The translations under genes were made by a program, and so were the position numbers. A stretch of 64,000 nt of DNA from JACKNG01 sp050184115 (GTDB lineage Bacteria > Pseudomonadota > Gammaproteobacteria > Ga0077536). The number at the start of each line of letters is the position of its first letter. The stretch's first letter is position 1. The notes below the pieces were generated by a model, which saw only the letters and a list, made by a program, of their open reading frames with translations, was not told the DNA's origin and ran no database searches. The stretch is from the NCBI GenBank assembly GCA_050184115.1, contig JBFXAQ010000005.1:124001-188000 (forward strand), given 5' to 3'. This document shows positions 49,755-58,847 of this stretch, one piece after another.

Positions 49755-50723
49755 TCAGGCCGACAGGCGCAAGGCAATCGCCCACAAAGCGCCGACCAGC
49801 AGCGGCAGCGCCACCAGCAGCAGGCCGCCGGCGGCATAGTTGCAACGCCGGACCAGCGATTCCTCGCTACCCGCGGCGATGACGAAGGGTTGGCGGCGAT
49901 CACGACCGCGGGCGAGCAAATCCACCGGCGGCGGCCCGGCGTCCTGGCGCCGCTCGCTCATGACCTCGGCCTCGGCGCGGGCCCGTGCGGCCTCCCATTC
50001 CTGCATGTCGATGCGGCCGTCGCCGTCGGTATCGAAGTTGGCGAGCATGAAGGCCTGATCGCGCTTCCACTCGCGCAGGCGGTCGCCGACCGCGCCTTCC
50101 TTGTCGAAGCGCGTGGCGCCGCCGCCGTGGGTGGTGAAGTGGCCGAGCGCGTAGATGTCGTCGCCCGGTTCGATGCGCTGCTCGGTGTAACGATAGGGCT
50201 GGCCGAGCTGGCCCAGCGCGCGTGCCCACCAGCGGCCGTCGTCGTCATGGTAACGGCCAGGGATGCGGCTCTGGCCGTACCACACGTTGCGGTGGGCGGG
50301 CGTGACCGCGGCGCCGTCCGGGTCGACCGCGCAGCGGCCGGTGGCGTCGACGAGATAGAACAGGTTGTCGCTGGTGCCTTGTTCAATGGTGCGCCAGGTC
50401 GAGTCGTTGGCGCTCGAGTTCGAGCTGCGCTTCTCGCGCTTCTCGACCTTGTAGCGATACCACGCACAGTGACGCAGGGACAGTGGCGAGAAGACCGGGT
50501 CACCGTCCATCAACTCGGCATGCCCCTGGAGCTCGACGTAGCCTTGCGGTGCCGAGCGTACCAGCGCGGTCGGCGTGTCCTCGATGATGCGTTTGCGCTT
50601 GAGGAAGGTGAATGCGCCCCACAGCGCGGCCGTACCCACGGCCAGGGCGACGACCACGCCGAAGGCCAGCGCCGGCAGTTCGGCGTGGCGTACGGCCATC
50701 ACGAATTCGGCGAGGACGGACAC
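49755..50723 (-). CDS. GIDE-domain membrane protein with an EF-hand
   Basis: 322 residues. One N-terminal membrane helix (about 20-40), then a GIDE-type domain (RIIEDTPTALVRSAPQGYVELQGHAE, then HCAWYRYKVEKREK). GIDE domains are found in the eukaryotic MUL1 ligase and bacterial relatives; there is no RING finger here, so ligase activity is not implied. An unusual insert holds a canonical EF-hand loop, DTDGDGRIDMQE (ligand positions 1, 3, 5, 9 and 12 all suitable), predicted to bind calcium. Two or more hydrophobic residues stretches close the C-terminus (GGLLLVALPLLVGALWAI). lemA lies 21 nt upstream, a common pairing. Confidence 0.8.
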   Translation of the reverse strand: MSVLAEFVMAVRHAELPALAFGVVVALAVGTAALWGAFTFLKRKRIIEDTPTALVRSAPQGYVELQGHAELMDGDPVFSPLSLRHCAWYRYKVEKREKRSSNSSANDSTWRTIEQGTSDNLFYLVDATGRCAVDPDGAAVTPAHRNVWYGQSRIPGRYHDDDGRWWARALGQLGQPYRYTEQRIEPGDDIYALGHFTTHGGGATRFDKEGAVGDRLREWKRDQAFMLANFDTDGDGRIDMQEWEAARARAEAEVMSERRQDAGPPPVDLLARGRDRRQPFVIAAGSEESLVRRCNYAAGGLLLVALPLLVGALWAIALRLSA

Positions 50724-50744
50724 GACGTCGAGACGCGCGCCGTG

Positions 50745-51317
50745 TCAGTTGAACAGGGCCTTCAGGTCGACATCCTTCTTCTCCTCGGCGGAGAACTCGA
50801 GCAGGTCGCGCGCGGCGAAACCGAACCAGCGCGCGATGAGGACGTCGGGGAATTGCTCGATGCGGGTGTTGTTGAGATTGACGCTGTCGTTGTAGTACTC
50901 GCGGCGGTCGGCGATGGCGTCCTCGAGCGTCGAGATGCGGTCCTGCAGGTGTTTGAAGTTCTTGTCCGCCTTGAGGTCGGGGTAGGCTTCGGCGACGGCG
51001 AAGAGATTGCCGAGCCCGCTTCTGAGTTGCGTCTCGGCGGCGCCCAGACCGCCGACATCGCCGCGCTCGCGAGCGGTCGACACGGCGGCGCGCGCGCTGA
51101 TCACGCGTTCGAGGGTGTCCTTCTCGTAGGCCATGTACTGCTTGCAGATCTCGACCAGCTTCGGGATCTCGTCGTGGCGCTGCTTGAGCAGGACGTCGAT
51201 GTTCGACCACGCCTTGGAGACGTTGTGCTTGAGCGTGACCAGCCCGTTGTAGAGCACGATGCCGTAGCCGAGCACGATGCCGACCACGACCAGGAAGATG
51301 ATGGTGCCCAGATCCAT
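50745..51317 (-). CDS. lemA: LemA family protein
   Basis: 190 residues. One N-terminal membrane anchor (IIFLVVVGIVLGYGIVLYN) is followed by a helical bundle with the LemA hallmarks VSKAWSNIDVLLKQRHDEIPKLVE, YPDLKADKNFKHLQDRI and YNDSVNLNNTRIEQFPDVLIARWFGF. The start at 51317 has GGAG sequences just upstream; an ATG 20 codons earlier lacks support. LemA proteins are outward-facing inner-membrane proteins of unclear role, often paired with GIDE or TPM proteins, as here. Confidence 0.93.
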   Translation of the reverse strand: MDLGTIIFLVVVGIVLGYGIVLYNGLVTLKHNVSKAWSNIDVLLKQRHDEIPKLVEICKQYMAYEKDTLERVISARAAVSTARERGDVGGLGAAETQLRSGLGNLFAVAEAYPDLKADKNFKHLQDRISTLEDAIADRREYYNDSVNLNNTRIEQFPDVLIARWFGFAARDLLEFSAEEKKDVDLKALFN

Positions 51318-51436
51318 GTCTCCCGCTCCCCCGATGCCATTCGTGTGCCGGTGTATTATGGCCCCTTCATCGGCCATGCCCAGCTTGCCTTGAGCATCGG
51401 CGCGGCCGCTTCGAGTCCAGCGCCGAGGAGCTGCGT

Positions 51437-51901
51437 ATGAAAGGCGACGCCAAAGTCATCGAGTACCTGAACCGCGTGCTCAAGAACGAGCTGACGGCCA
51501 TCAACCAGTATTTCCTGCATGCCCGCATGTTCAAGAACTGGGGGCTCGGCAAGCTCGACGAGAAGGAGTACCACGAGTCGGTCGACGAAATGCGCCACGC
51601 CGACCAGATCATCGAGCGCATCCTGTTCCTCGAGGGCCTGCCCAACCTGCAGGACCTCGGTCGGCTGCGCATCGGCGAGAACACGCGCGAAATCTTCGAG
51701 GCGGACCTCGCCGTCGAGCACGAAGCGCTCCCGGTGCTGCGCGAGGCCATAGGTTACTGCGAGAGCGTGCAGGACTACGTCAGCCGCGAGCTGTTCGAGA
51801 GCATCCTGTCCAGCGAGGAAGAACACGTCGACTGGCTCGAGACCCAGCTCGATCTCATCGATCGCATCGGCCTCGAGAACTACCAGCAGTCGCATCTCTG
51901 A
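51437..51901 (+). CDS. bfr: Bacterioferritin
   Basis: 154 residues. Every ferroxidase ligand is in register: Glu18, Glu51, His54, Glu94, Glu127 and His130. The haem-ligating Met52 is also present (DEMRHAD). Forms a 24-subunit iron-storage shell with haem between subunits. ILFLEGLPNLQDLG is strongly conserved. The divergent lemA start is 119 nt away. bfd follows after 117 nt, with a Fur-like box in between, so the two genes may be regulated separately. Confidence 0.96.
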   Translation: MKGDAKVIEYLNRVLKNELTAINQYFLHARMFKNWGLGKLDEKEYHESVDEMRHADQIIERILFLEGLPNLQDLGRLRIGENTREIFEADLAVEHEALPVLREAIGYCESVQDYVSRELFESILSSEEEHVDWLETQLDLIDRIGLENYQQSHL

Positions 51902-51944
51902 GTTCCCGGTCGGTGGGCCGCGGGTCACAACCCGCGATCAACCG

Positions 51945-51963
51945 TTGCAAATAGTTCTCATTA
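51945..51963 (+). promoter_or_regulatory. Probable Fur box upstream of bfd
   Basis: An AT-rich stretch between bfr and bfd reads TTGCAAATAGTTCTCATTA. The segment 51946-51962 agrees with the Fur consensus TGATAATnATTATCATT at 12 of 16 defined positions, best in the right half (TTCTCATT). Position and the role of Bfd, which is made under iron starvation to release stored iron, both support Fur control. Confidence 0.6.
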
Positions 51964-52018
51964 AGTCTACGATTCTTCGCACCGATAACAATCGCATCAG
52001 TCCTAAGGTGCCCTGCCC

Positions 52019-52225
52019 GTGTACGTCTGCCTCTGCAACAACGTCACCGAGCGCGATATCGAGAACGCCGTGCGCGCTGGCGCCCGCACCCTCGATTGCC
52101 TGGCCGAGCGTCTGGCCGTGTCGACCTGCTGCGGCCAGTGCCGCTGCTTCGCCGAGGAATGCCTCGGCAGCGCGTTGAACACCGTCGACGGCGCCGTCGA
52201 GCCTCTCCTCCAACTCGCCAGCTGA
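52019..52225 (+). CDS. bfd: Bacterioferritin-associated ferredoxin
   Basis: 68 residues with a GTG start supported by AAGG 10 nt upstream. The [2Fe-2S] cysteines are Cys4 and Cys6 (MYVCLCNNVT) and Cys38 and Cys41 (CCGQC), the Bfd spacing. It docks on bacterioferritin at the haem and delivers electrons to mobilise stored iron. An extra Cys at 37 and a Cys at 43 are not expected ligands. Convergent with moeB, 26 nt apart. Confidence 0.93.
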   Translation: MYVCLCNNVTERDIENAVRAGARTLDCLAERLAVSTCCGQCRCFAEECLGSALNTVDGAVEPLLQLAS

Positions 52226-52251
52226 GTCGCCTGGACTGGCCCGGCGCCGTT

Positions 52252-53007
52252 TCAAACCGGTGCCGGCGTTCCGCATTCGGGGCAGCGCGGATTCCTGCGC
52301 AGCCGCATCGTCTGCCATTCCATCAGGAGCGCATCGAGCAGCAGTAAGCGGCCGGCGAGATCCTCGCCGATGCCGAGCAGCACCTTGATGGTTTCCATGG
52401 CCTGCACGCTGCCGATGATCCCCAGCAGTGGCGCGACCACGCCGTTGGTACTACAGCTCGCGTCGACTGCCGCCGCCGAGCCATAGAGGCAGCGGTAGCA
52501 GGGACTGTCGTCGGCACCGGCATGGAACACGCTGACCTGGCCCTCGAAACGGATCGCGGCGCCAGAGATCAGGGGCTTACGGTGGAGCACGCAGTGGTGG
52601 TTGATGAGAAAGCGGGTCTGGAAGTTGTCGGTGGCGTCGACCACGGCGTCGATCCCGGGCAGGAGGCGTTCGAAGGCGGCATCGTCGAGCCGCTGGTCGA
52701 TCGTTTCGATGGCGACGGTCGGGTTGAGCGCGACCAGGCGGTCGCGCGCCGATTCGACCTTGGGGCGGCCGAGATCGGCCGTGGCGTGCACGATCTGGCG
52801 CTGCAGGTTGGAGAGCTCGACCCGGTCGTCATCGACCAGCACCAGCCGCCCGACCCCTGCCGCCGCCAGGTACATCGCGACCGGTGAGCCGAGACCACCG
52901 AGCCCCACCAGGAGCACGCTTGCGTCGGCCAGTTGCGCCTGGCCATCGATGTCGATCTCGGGCAGCAGGATCTGGCGGCTGTAGCGCAGCAGCAGCTGGT
53001 CATCCAT
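52252..53007 (-). CDS. moeB: Molybdopterin-synthase adenylyltransferase MoeB (HesA/MoeB/ThiF family)
   Basis: 251 residues. ATP site GLGGLGSPVAMYLAAAGVG with LVDDDRVELSNLQRQI, and the Arg-rich NLQRQ motif. Zinc-binding CxxC pairs are CYRCLYG and CPECG. It adenylates the C-terminal glycine of MoaD for molybdopterin sulfuration. ThiF is the main alternative; position after prfA-prmC and length favour MoeB (usually about 249). The start at 53007 (MDDQLLLRYSRQILLPEIDI) is the family start. Confidence 0.85.
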   Translation of the reverse strand: MDDQLLLRYSRQILLPEIDIDGQAQLADASVLLVGLGGLGSPVAMYLAAAGVGRLVLVDDDRVELSNLQRQIVHATADLGRPKVESARDRLVALNPTVAIETIDQRLDDAAFERLLPGIDAVVDATDNFQTRFLINHHCVLHRKPLISGAAIRFEGQVSVFHAGADDSPCYRCLYGSAAAVDASCSTNGVVAPLLGIIGSVQAMETIKVLLGIGEDLAGRLLLLDALLMEWQTMRLRRNPRCPECGTPAPV

Positions 53008-53078
53008 TGGGTGGCGACGTCTCCGGTCGGTGGCGAATGGTCGATGCCCGGCCAGTGTGCCGCCGCGGTGGCGCACTG

Positions 53079-53921
53079 TCACCCGCGGCCGAGGCTCACG
53101 CGTTCGTGGCCGGCGAGGTCGCGATGGGTCGCGATCGCGCCGTAACCGTGTTCCCCCAGCAGGGCCCGTACCGCGGCACCCTGGGCCAGGCCGTGTTCCA
53201 CCAGCAGCCACCCGCCCGGACGCAGCACGCGGCGACCGTCGGCGATGATTGCAGCGAGGTCGGCCAGCCCGTCGCCTGCGGCGAACAGCGCCGCGCGCGG
53301 CTCGAAGGCCGTGGCGGCGTTCATCAGGTGCGATTCAGCCATCGCAACGTAGGGTGGATTGGCGACGACGACATCGAGCGTCGCCGTACCGAATGGCGCC
53401 AGCCAGTCACCGGCCAGCACCTGCACGCGACCGGCACCATGCCGGGCGACGTTCCGGCGTGCCATTTCGAGCGCCGAAAGTGAGCGGTCACTTGCAAAAA
53501 TCGTTGCCCGTGGCCGCTCTTGTGCCAGCGCGCAGGCTATAGCGCCGCTGCCGGTGCCGAGGTCGGCGAGGCGCGTGACCGACCCCGGTGGTAAGACCCC
53601 GAGCACGCATTCGACCAGCAGCTCGGTCTCGGGTCGAGGCACCAGCACGCGCTCGTCGACGACCAGGTCCAACGACCAGAACTCGGCCCGCCCGACCAGG
53701 TAGGCCAGTGGGCATCCGGCCGCGCGGCGCGCGACCAGCGCCTCGAAGGCGTGGACCTGCGTCGCGGCGAGGGTGCGCTCGGGCGCGGCGTAGAGCGTCG
53801 CACGGTTGCCTGCGAGAACGTGGGCGAGCAGCAGTTCGGCATCCAGGCGGCCGCTGCCGCCAGCCGCCAGCCGGGGCGTCGCCGCGGTCAGCAGCGCGGC
53901 GATGGTCGCGGCCGCCGCCAT
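53079..53921 (-). CDS. prmC: Release factor glutamine methyltransferase PrmC
   Basis: 280 residues. Helical N-terminal domain (ELLLAHVLAGNRATLY), then a SAM-binding methyltransferase fold with VPRPETELLVE, LADLGTGSGAIACALA and the catalytic NPPY motif in VVVANPPYVAMAE. It methylates the Gln of the GGQ motif of release factors. The start at 53921 lies 4 nt after the prfA stop, matching the family N-terminus; an upstream frame extension lies inside prfA and is rejected. Substrate and enzyme genes adjoin. Confidence 0.94.
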   Translation of the reverse strand: MAAAATIAALLTAATPRLAAGGSGRLDAELLLAHVLAGNRATLYAAPERTLAATQVHAFEALVARRAAGCPLAYLVGRAEFWSLDLVVDERVLVPRPETELLVECVLGVLPPGSVTRLADLGTGSGAIACALAQERPRATIFASDRSLSALEMARRNVARHGAGRVQVLAGDWLAPFGTATLDVVVANPPYVAMAESHLMNAATAFEPRAALFAAGDGLADLAAIIADGRRVLRPGGWLLVEHGLAQGAAVRALLGEHGYGAIATHRDLAGHERVSLGRG

Positions 53922-53925
53922 CGGC

Positions 53926-55011
53926 TCAGGCGTCGGCAAGCTGTGCCATGAGGTCGGCCTGGTGTTCGGTGACCAGCGGACCGACAACGGCGTCGAGATC
54001 GCCCTCGAGAATGTCGTCGAGCTTGTAGAGGGTGAGGTTGATGCGGTGGTCGGTGAGGCGGCCCTGCGGGAAGTTGTAGGTGCGGATGCGCTCGGAGCGG
54101 TCGCCCGAGCCAACCAGGTTACGGCGCGTCGACGCCTGTTCGGCCTCGCGCCGATCGCGCTCAGCACGCAGCAGGCGGGCTTTGAGCAGGCTCATCGCGC
54201 GAGCGCGGTTCTTGTGCTGGGAGCGTTCGTCCTGGCATTCCACGACCACCCCCGTCGGCAGGTGGGTGATGCGGATCGCCGAATCCGTCTTGTTGACGTG
54301 CTGACCGCCGGCACCCGAAGCGCGGTAGGTGTCGATGCGCAGCTCCGCCGGGTTGAGCTCGATGTCCTCGACCTCGTCGACCTCCGGCAGCACGGCCACG
54401 GTGCAGGCCGAGGTGTGGATGCGGCCCTGTGATTCCGTTTCCGGCACGCGCTGGACGCGGTGCGCGCCGGACTCGAACTTGAGCGCGGCATAGACGCCGG
54501 CACCGCCGATGCGGACGATGACTTCCTTGTAGCCGCCGTGCTCGGCCTCGTTGGCGCTCATGATCTCGGTGCGCCAGCCGCGCTGCTCGGCATAGCGCAG
54601 GTACATGCGCAGCAGATCGCCGGCGAACAAGCCGGCCTCGTCGCCGCCGGTGCCGGCGCGGATCTCCAGGAACACGTCGGCATCGTCGTCCGGGTCGCGG
54701 GGGATGAGCAGCTTGTGCAGTTCCGCCTCGAGTTGGTCGAGGCGCTCGCGGCCGTCCTCGATCTCGTCCTCGGCGAGCGCGCGCAGCTCCGGGTCCTCCT
54801 CGCCGGCGAGTTCGCGCGCGCCGGCGATGGCGGCCTCGGTCGCGCGATAGCGGCCGAAGCAGTCCACCACCGGGCTCAGTTCGGCGTGCTCGCGCGACAA
54901 CGTGCGGAAGCGGGCGTGGTCGGCGATGGTCTCGGGCAGGGCGAGGATGCCGTCGAGTTCGCGCCGACGGTCGACCAGGCTCTCGAGCTTGGCGAGCAGC
55001 GAGGCCTTCAC
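53926..55011 (-). CDS. prfA: Peptide chain release factor 1
   Basis: 361 residues. The class I release factor recognises UAA and UAG. GGQ is in GAGGQHVNKTDSAIR (near residue 234). The domain-2 region ESQGRIHTSACTVAVLPE contains the codon-reading area. An RF1-type tail is present. The ATG overlaps the hemA stop by 4 nt, so hemA, prfA and prmC are coupled, the arrangement typical of gammaproteobacteria. Confidence 0.96.
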   Translation of the reverse strand: MKASLLAKLESLVDRRRELDGILALPETIADHARFRTLSREHAELSPVVDCFGRYRATEAAIAGARELAGEEDPELRALAEDEIEDGRERLDQLEAELHKLLIPRDPDDDADVFLEIRAGTGGDEAGLFAGDLLRMYLRYAEQRGWRTEIMSANEAEHGGYKEVIVRIGGAGVYAALKFESGAHRVQRVPETESQGRIHTSACTVAVLPEVDEVEDIELNPAELRIDTYRASGAGGQHVNKTDSAIRITHLPTGVVVECQDERSQHKNRARAMSLLKARLLRAERDRREAEQASTRRNLVGSGDRSERIRTYNFPQGRLTDHRINLTLYKLDDILEGDLDAVVGPLVTEHQADLMAQLADA

Positions 55012-56273
55012 GGCTTGGGCGGCGTCGCGTCTTCGAGACCGAGCAGTTCACGGGCCATGCGCAGGAATTCCTCCCGCCCGCTGGCCTGGCGCAGGCTCGC
55101 GGTCGGGTGGTGCATCAGCTTGTTGGTCAGCGTGTGGGCGAGCTGGTCGAGCACCGCGCGGGCATCGTCACCGCGGGCCAGCCGGGCGTGCGCCCGCTGC
55201 AGCAATTCGTCGCGGATGCCCTCGCCGCGGGCCCGGAAGCTCGCGATGGTCGCACCGCTCGACTGCACCTGCAGCCAGTCCATGTAGTCCTGGACTTGCA
55301 GGTGGACCATTTCCTCGGCCTGGGCCGCGGCTTCGTGCCTGACGCGCAGGTTGGCGCTGACCACGCTTTCGAGGTCGTCGACCGTGTAGAGGTAGGCGTC
55401 ATCGATGTCGCCGACCGCCGGTTCGATATCGCGCGGTACCGCGAGGTCGACGAAGAACATCGGTTCGAAGCGTCGACGCTCGAGTGCGACTTCGACGATG
55501 CCGCGGGTGACGATGGGCAGCCGGCTGGCGGTCGACGCGACGACGATGTCGGCCTGCGGCAACCGTTCCGGCAGACTGGTCAAGGCGATCGCCTCGCCGC
55601 CGTGGCGCCCGGCCAGGGCGACGGCGTTCTCGTGCGAGCGGTTGGCGATGATGAGGCCGCCGATACCGGCACCCTTGAGGTGGTTGGCGACCAGCGCGAT
55701 GGTCTCGCCGGCCCCGATGAGGAGTGCGCGACGGCGTGACAAGTCGCCGTGGATTTGCTGGGCGAGCTTGACTGCGGCGTAGGCGACCGAGACCGGCGTG
55801 TTGCCGATATCGGTGCTCGACCGGATCATCTTCGCGGTCGAGAAGGAAAACTGCATGAGCCGGTTGAGGAACTTGCCGACGGTGCCGGCGTCCACCGCCG
55901 TGCGGTAGGCCTCCTTGAGCTGGCCCAGGATCTGCGGCTCGCCGAGGACCAGGGAGTCGAGGCCGCTCGCAACACGTAGGACGTGGCGCACGGCATGTTC
56001 GTCCTCGAGCTGGTAGATGTGCGGTTCGATGTCGGCGACGCCCAGTTCACGATACCGGGTCAGCCACGACAGCGGTTCGCGCGCCGCGCCCGCCTCGAGG
56101 TTGCAGTAGAGCTCGGTGCGGTTGCAGGTCGAGAGGATCATCGCCTCGGAGACGCCGCGACTGGCGTTCAGCGCGTCGAGGGCGGCCGCCAGCTGGCCGT
56201 CGTCGAACGCGACTTTCTCGCGCACGGCAAGCGGCGCGGTCTTGTGACTGAGTCCGAGGATGCTAAGGGCCAT
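55008..56273 (-). CDS. hemA: Glutamyl-tRNA reductase
   Basis: 421 residues, first step of the C5 route to tetrapyrroles. LGLSHKTAPLAVREK at the N-terminus, catalytic Cys in ILSTCNRTELYC (near residue 50), LVLGEPQILGQLKEAY, the NADPH-binding ALLIGAGETIALVANHL, and a helical C-terminal dimerisation domain. Haem supply fits the several c-type cytochromes and the bacterioferritin in the window. Divergent from the TPR lipoprotein gene; 217 nt of AT-richer control DNA lie between. Confidence 0.96.
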   Translation of the reverse strand: MALSILGLSHKTAPLAVREKVAFDDGQLAAALDALNASRGVSEAMILSTCNRTELYCNLEAGAAREPLSWLTRYRELGVADIEPHIYQLEDEHAVRHVLRVASGLDSLVLGEPQILGQLKEAYRTAVDAGTVGKFLNRLMQFSFSTAKMIRSSTDIGNTPVSVAYAAVKLAQQIHGDLSRRRALLIGAGETIALVANHLKGAGIGGLIIANRSHENAVALAGRHGGEAIALTSLPERLPQADIVVASTASRLPIVTRGIVEVALERRRFEPMFFVDLAVPRDIEPAVGDIDDAYLYTVDDLESVVSANLRVRHEAAAQAEEMVHLQVQDYMDWLQVQSSGATIASFRARGEGIRDELLQRAHARLARGDDARAVLDQLAHTLTNKLMHHPTASLRQASGREEFLRMARELLGLEDATPPKP

Positions 56274-56365
56274 GGCTGGCGGCAGGTCAAGCTATCCGCC
56301 GCGGCATCCGCTAATCCCCGACGGGCGGAATGACGGGGAACGGAGGCCCGGCCTCGTTATCAAAA

Positions 56366-56394
56366 TTAAGCTCGAAAGCCAACTGCGATATAGT
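56366..56394 (+). promoter_or_regulatory. Sigma70-type promoter for the TPR-lolB-ispE operon
   Basis: TTAAGC at 56366-56371 and TATAGT at 56389-56394 are separated by 17 bp inside a clearly AT-rich patch of the hemA/TPR divergent region. They point toward the TPR gene about 95 nt downstream. The -10 is good, the -35 only fair. Confidence 0.5.
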
Positions 56395-56490
56395 TTAATC
56401 AGAGATTTGCAAAACCACTAACGACCGTCCACCGCGTGGCTTGAATTCCCCGCCCCGCGGAGCGGTCCGCCGGATACCGCGCCGACCCCG

Positions 56491-58236
56491 ATGCGTCACC
56501 TCGTTCCCGCCCCGCGCGCACTCGCCGCCCTGCTGCTCAGCGCCGTACTCGTCGGCTGCGCCGCACCGCCGCCGCCGCGTCCGACCACAGCGGTCGTCAG
56601 CGTACCGGTCGAGCCGGTACCCGACACGGTCACCGCGCCGCTCGAGCCGTTCGAATACGACGACGACCCCCTCTATCGCCTGCTCGTCGCCGAGTTCGCC
56701 GGTCAGCGCGGCCATCTCGACGTCGCCACCGAGCAGTACCTCGAACTGGCGCGCAGCGAAGGGGACGCGAGGCTGGCCGAACGTGCCACCCGTATCGCCG
56801 TGTTCTCGCGCGACGACGACGCGGCCCTGGCCGCGGCCAAGGTCTGGGTCGAACTCGACCCGCAGGACATGGACGCGCGGCAGATCCTGGCGGCGATGTA
56901 CATCCGCCATGGCCAGGCCCAGCCGGCGATGGAGAACCTCGAGTACGTGTTGAACCACGACGAGGAGACCTCCGGCAACCGCTTGCGCATGATCGCCAAC
57001 CTGCTCGGCCGCGAAGACGATCGCGACACCGCGCTGGAAGTCATGGGCGATCTGGTCGAGCACTTCGCCGGCGATACCGACGCGTTGCTCGCCTACGCCC
57101 TGCTGGCGATACGCGCCGAGCGCCTCGCGGAAGCGCGCGGTGCCATCCGCCGTGTCGTCGAGCGCACCGAGCTGCCGTCCAACGTCGCCATGGCCTACCT
57201 TGCCGTGCTGCAGAAGCAGGACAAGCTGAACGAGGCCATCGAGTGGCTGGACGAACTTCTCGCGGTCAACCCGAAGCAGTTCGGCCTGCGCTTGATCTAC
57301 GCGCGCATGCTGGCCGAGGCCAACCGTTACGAGGAGGCGCGCATCCAGTTCGGTGTGCTGGCCAAGGCATCGCCGGACAACACTGACATCACCTTCGCCC
57401 TCGGCCTGCTCAACCTGCAAGCCGGCCGCAACGACGATGCCGCGACCAATTTCGAGCAACTGCTCGAGCTCGAGACGCGCGAAGACGAGGCTCACTTCTA
57501 TCTCGGCCAGATTGCCGAGGCGCGCGGTGAACGCCAGGCCGCCATCGAGCATTACCAGGCTATCGAGGGCGGCAGCAACTATTTCGCCGCGCAGCTGCGC
57601 AAGGCCCTGGTGCTGGCGCTGCTGGGCCGGGTCGACGAAGCCATCGCCTTTCTCGACCAGGTGCAGCCCGAGGACGAGCAGCAGGGCTTCGATCTGGCCC
57701 GCGCCAAGGGCGAAATCCTGGTCGAGCACGATCGCCTCGACGCTGCGATGACGATCTACGACGCCGCGCTCGCGGGCGGACGCTACGACACCGAGTTGCT
57801 GTACACGCGGGCGATGCTGGCCGAGAAAATGGGCCGCATCGACGTGCTCGAGCGCGACCTGCGTGCCATCATCGAGGCCGAACCGGACAACGCGCAGGCA
57901 CTGAATGCCCTCGGCTATACCCTGGCCGATCGCACCGACCGCTTCGCGGAGGCCCTGGCGCTGATCGAGCGCGCGCTCGAACTGAGCCCGGAGGACTTCT
58001 ACATCCTCGACTCCATGGGCTGGGTGCTCTACCGCCTGGGCCGCCTGGACGAAGCCATTCCCTATCTCGAACGCGCCCGCGAGCTGCGCAACGATCCGGA
58101 AGTCGCGGCGCACCTCGGCGAAGTGCTGTGGGTGAAGGGGCAACGTGACGAGGCGCGCGAGGTGTGGGAGACCGCGCTCAGGGACACGCCCAACGACAAG
58201 AAGCTGCTCGACGTCATCCAGCGCCTGACCCCGTGA
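56491..58236 (+). CDS. TPR-repeat lipoprotein
   Basis: 581 residues. Signal peptide with a lipobox (VLVGC, Cys near residue 22), so probably lipidated and outer-membrane bound. The mature protein is largely helical repeats of the tetratricopeptide type, for example LNALGYTLADRTDRFAEALALIERALELSPEDFYILDSMGWVLYRLGR near the C-terminus, with several others upstream. A TPR lipoprotein in this position before lolB is common in gammaproteobacteria; its role is presumed to be envelope scaffolding but is not established. The stop overlaps the lolB start. Confidence 0.85.
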   Translation: MRHLVPAPRALAALLLSAVLVGCAAPPPPRPTTAVVSVPVEPVPDTVTAPLEPFEYDDDPLYRLLVAEFAGQRGHLDVATEQYLELARSEGDARLAERATRIAVFSRDDDAALAAAKVWVELDPQDMDARQILAAMYIRHGQAQPAMENLEYVLNHDEETSGNRLRMIANLLGREDDRDTALEVMGDLVEHFAGDTDALLAYALLAIRAERLAEARGAIRRVVERTELPSNVAMAYLAVLQKQDKLNEAIEWLDELLAVNPKQFGLRLIYARMLAEANRYEEARIQFGVLAKASPDNTDITFALGLLNLQAGRNDDAATNFEQLLELETREDEAHFYLGQIAEARGERQAAIEHYQAIEGGSNYFAAQLRKALVLALLGRVDEAIAFLDQVQPEDEQQGFDLARAKGEILVEHDRLDAAMTIYDAALAGGRYDTELLYTRAMLAEKMGRIDVLERDLRAIIEAEPDNAQALNALGYTLADRTDRFAEALALIERALELSPEDFYILDSMGWVLYRLGRLDEAIPYLERARELRNDPEVAAHLGEVLWVKGQRDEAREVWETALRDTPNDKKLLDVIQRLTP

Positions 58237-58847
58237 GAGCCTGGCCCGCGGTGCTGCTGCTGATCGGGCTCGGCGGTTGCGCGAGCATGCCGTCGGGCTG
58301 GCCGTTCCGAGCGGCTGCCGAACCACCCGTCACGGCCAACGCGACCGCCGCGCACGCCGCGCGGGTACGCGCGGTCGGGACCTGGCGCCTGGCCGGGCGC
58401 ATTGCCGTGCAACGCGACGACCAGGGCGTGAACGCGGGGCTCGACTGGCGACAGGACGGGGCACGTTTCGACCTGCGGGTAGCCGCGCCCCTGAACGGTG
58501 GCACGTTCGCCCTCGCCGGCGACGACGCGACGGTCACCCTGGTGTCACCCGACGGCGAGCGCTTCACCGCCGCCAGCGCCGAGGCGCTGATGAGCGCCCA
58601 TCTCGGTTGGATGCTGCCGGTCGGTGGCGCGCGCTGGTGGGTGCGCGGCGTGCCGGCACCGGCGGTGACCGCGAGCCAGGAATATTTCGACGATCACGGG
58701 CGCTGGACCGACTTCGAACAGTCCGGTTGGCGCGTCAGTGTCCTCGACTACGTGACGGTGGGCGAGCTCAGCCTGCCGCGCAAGCTCTACCTCAGTCAGG
58801 CCGGCCTCCAGGTCCGCGTCGTGGTCAAGTCCTGGGAACAGCCATGA
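58233..58847 (+). CDS. lolB: Outer-membrane lipoprotein receptor LolB
   Basis: 204 residues from a GTG at 58233 whose GTGA overlaps the TPR gene stop. Lipobox LGGC gives a lipid-anchored protein. Conserved LolB features are WRLAGRIAVQ, LDWRQDGARFDLRVAAPL and the region WWVRGVPAP. It receives lipoproteins from LolA and inserts them into the outer membrane. An upstream start in this frame lies inside the TPR gene and is rejected. ispE overlaps by 4 nt. Confidence 0.92.
   Translation: MRAWPAVLLLIGLGGCASMPSGWPFRAAAEPPVTANATAAHAARVRAVGTWRLAGRIAVQRDDQGVNAGLDWRQDGARFDLRVAAPLNGGTFALAGDDATVTLVSPDGERFTAASAEALMSAHLGWMLPVGGARWWVRGVPAPAVTASQEYFDDHGRWTDFEQSGWRVSVLDYVTVGELSLPRKLYLSQAGLQVRVVVKSWEQP

Noticed and set aside
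49755..50723. Ubiquitin-ligase activity for the GIDE protein
   Set aside because: Only the GIDE-type region is present; there is no RING finger and bacteria of this type lack the pathway.
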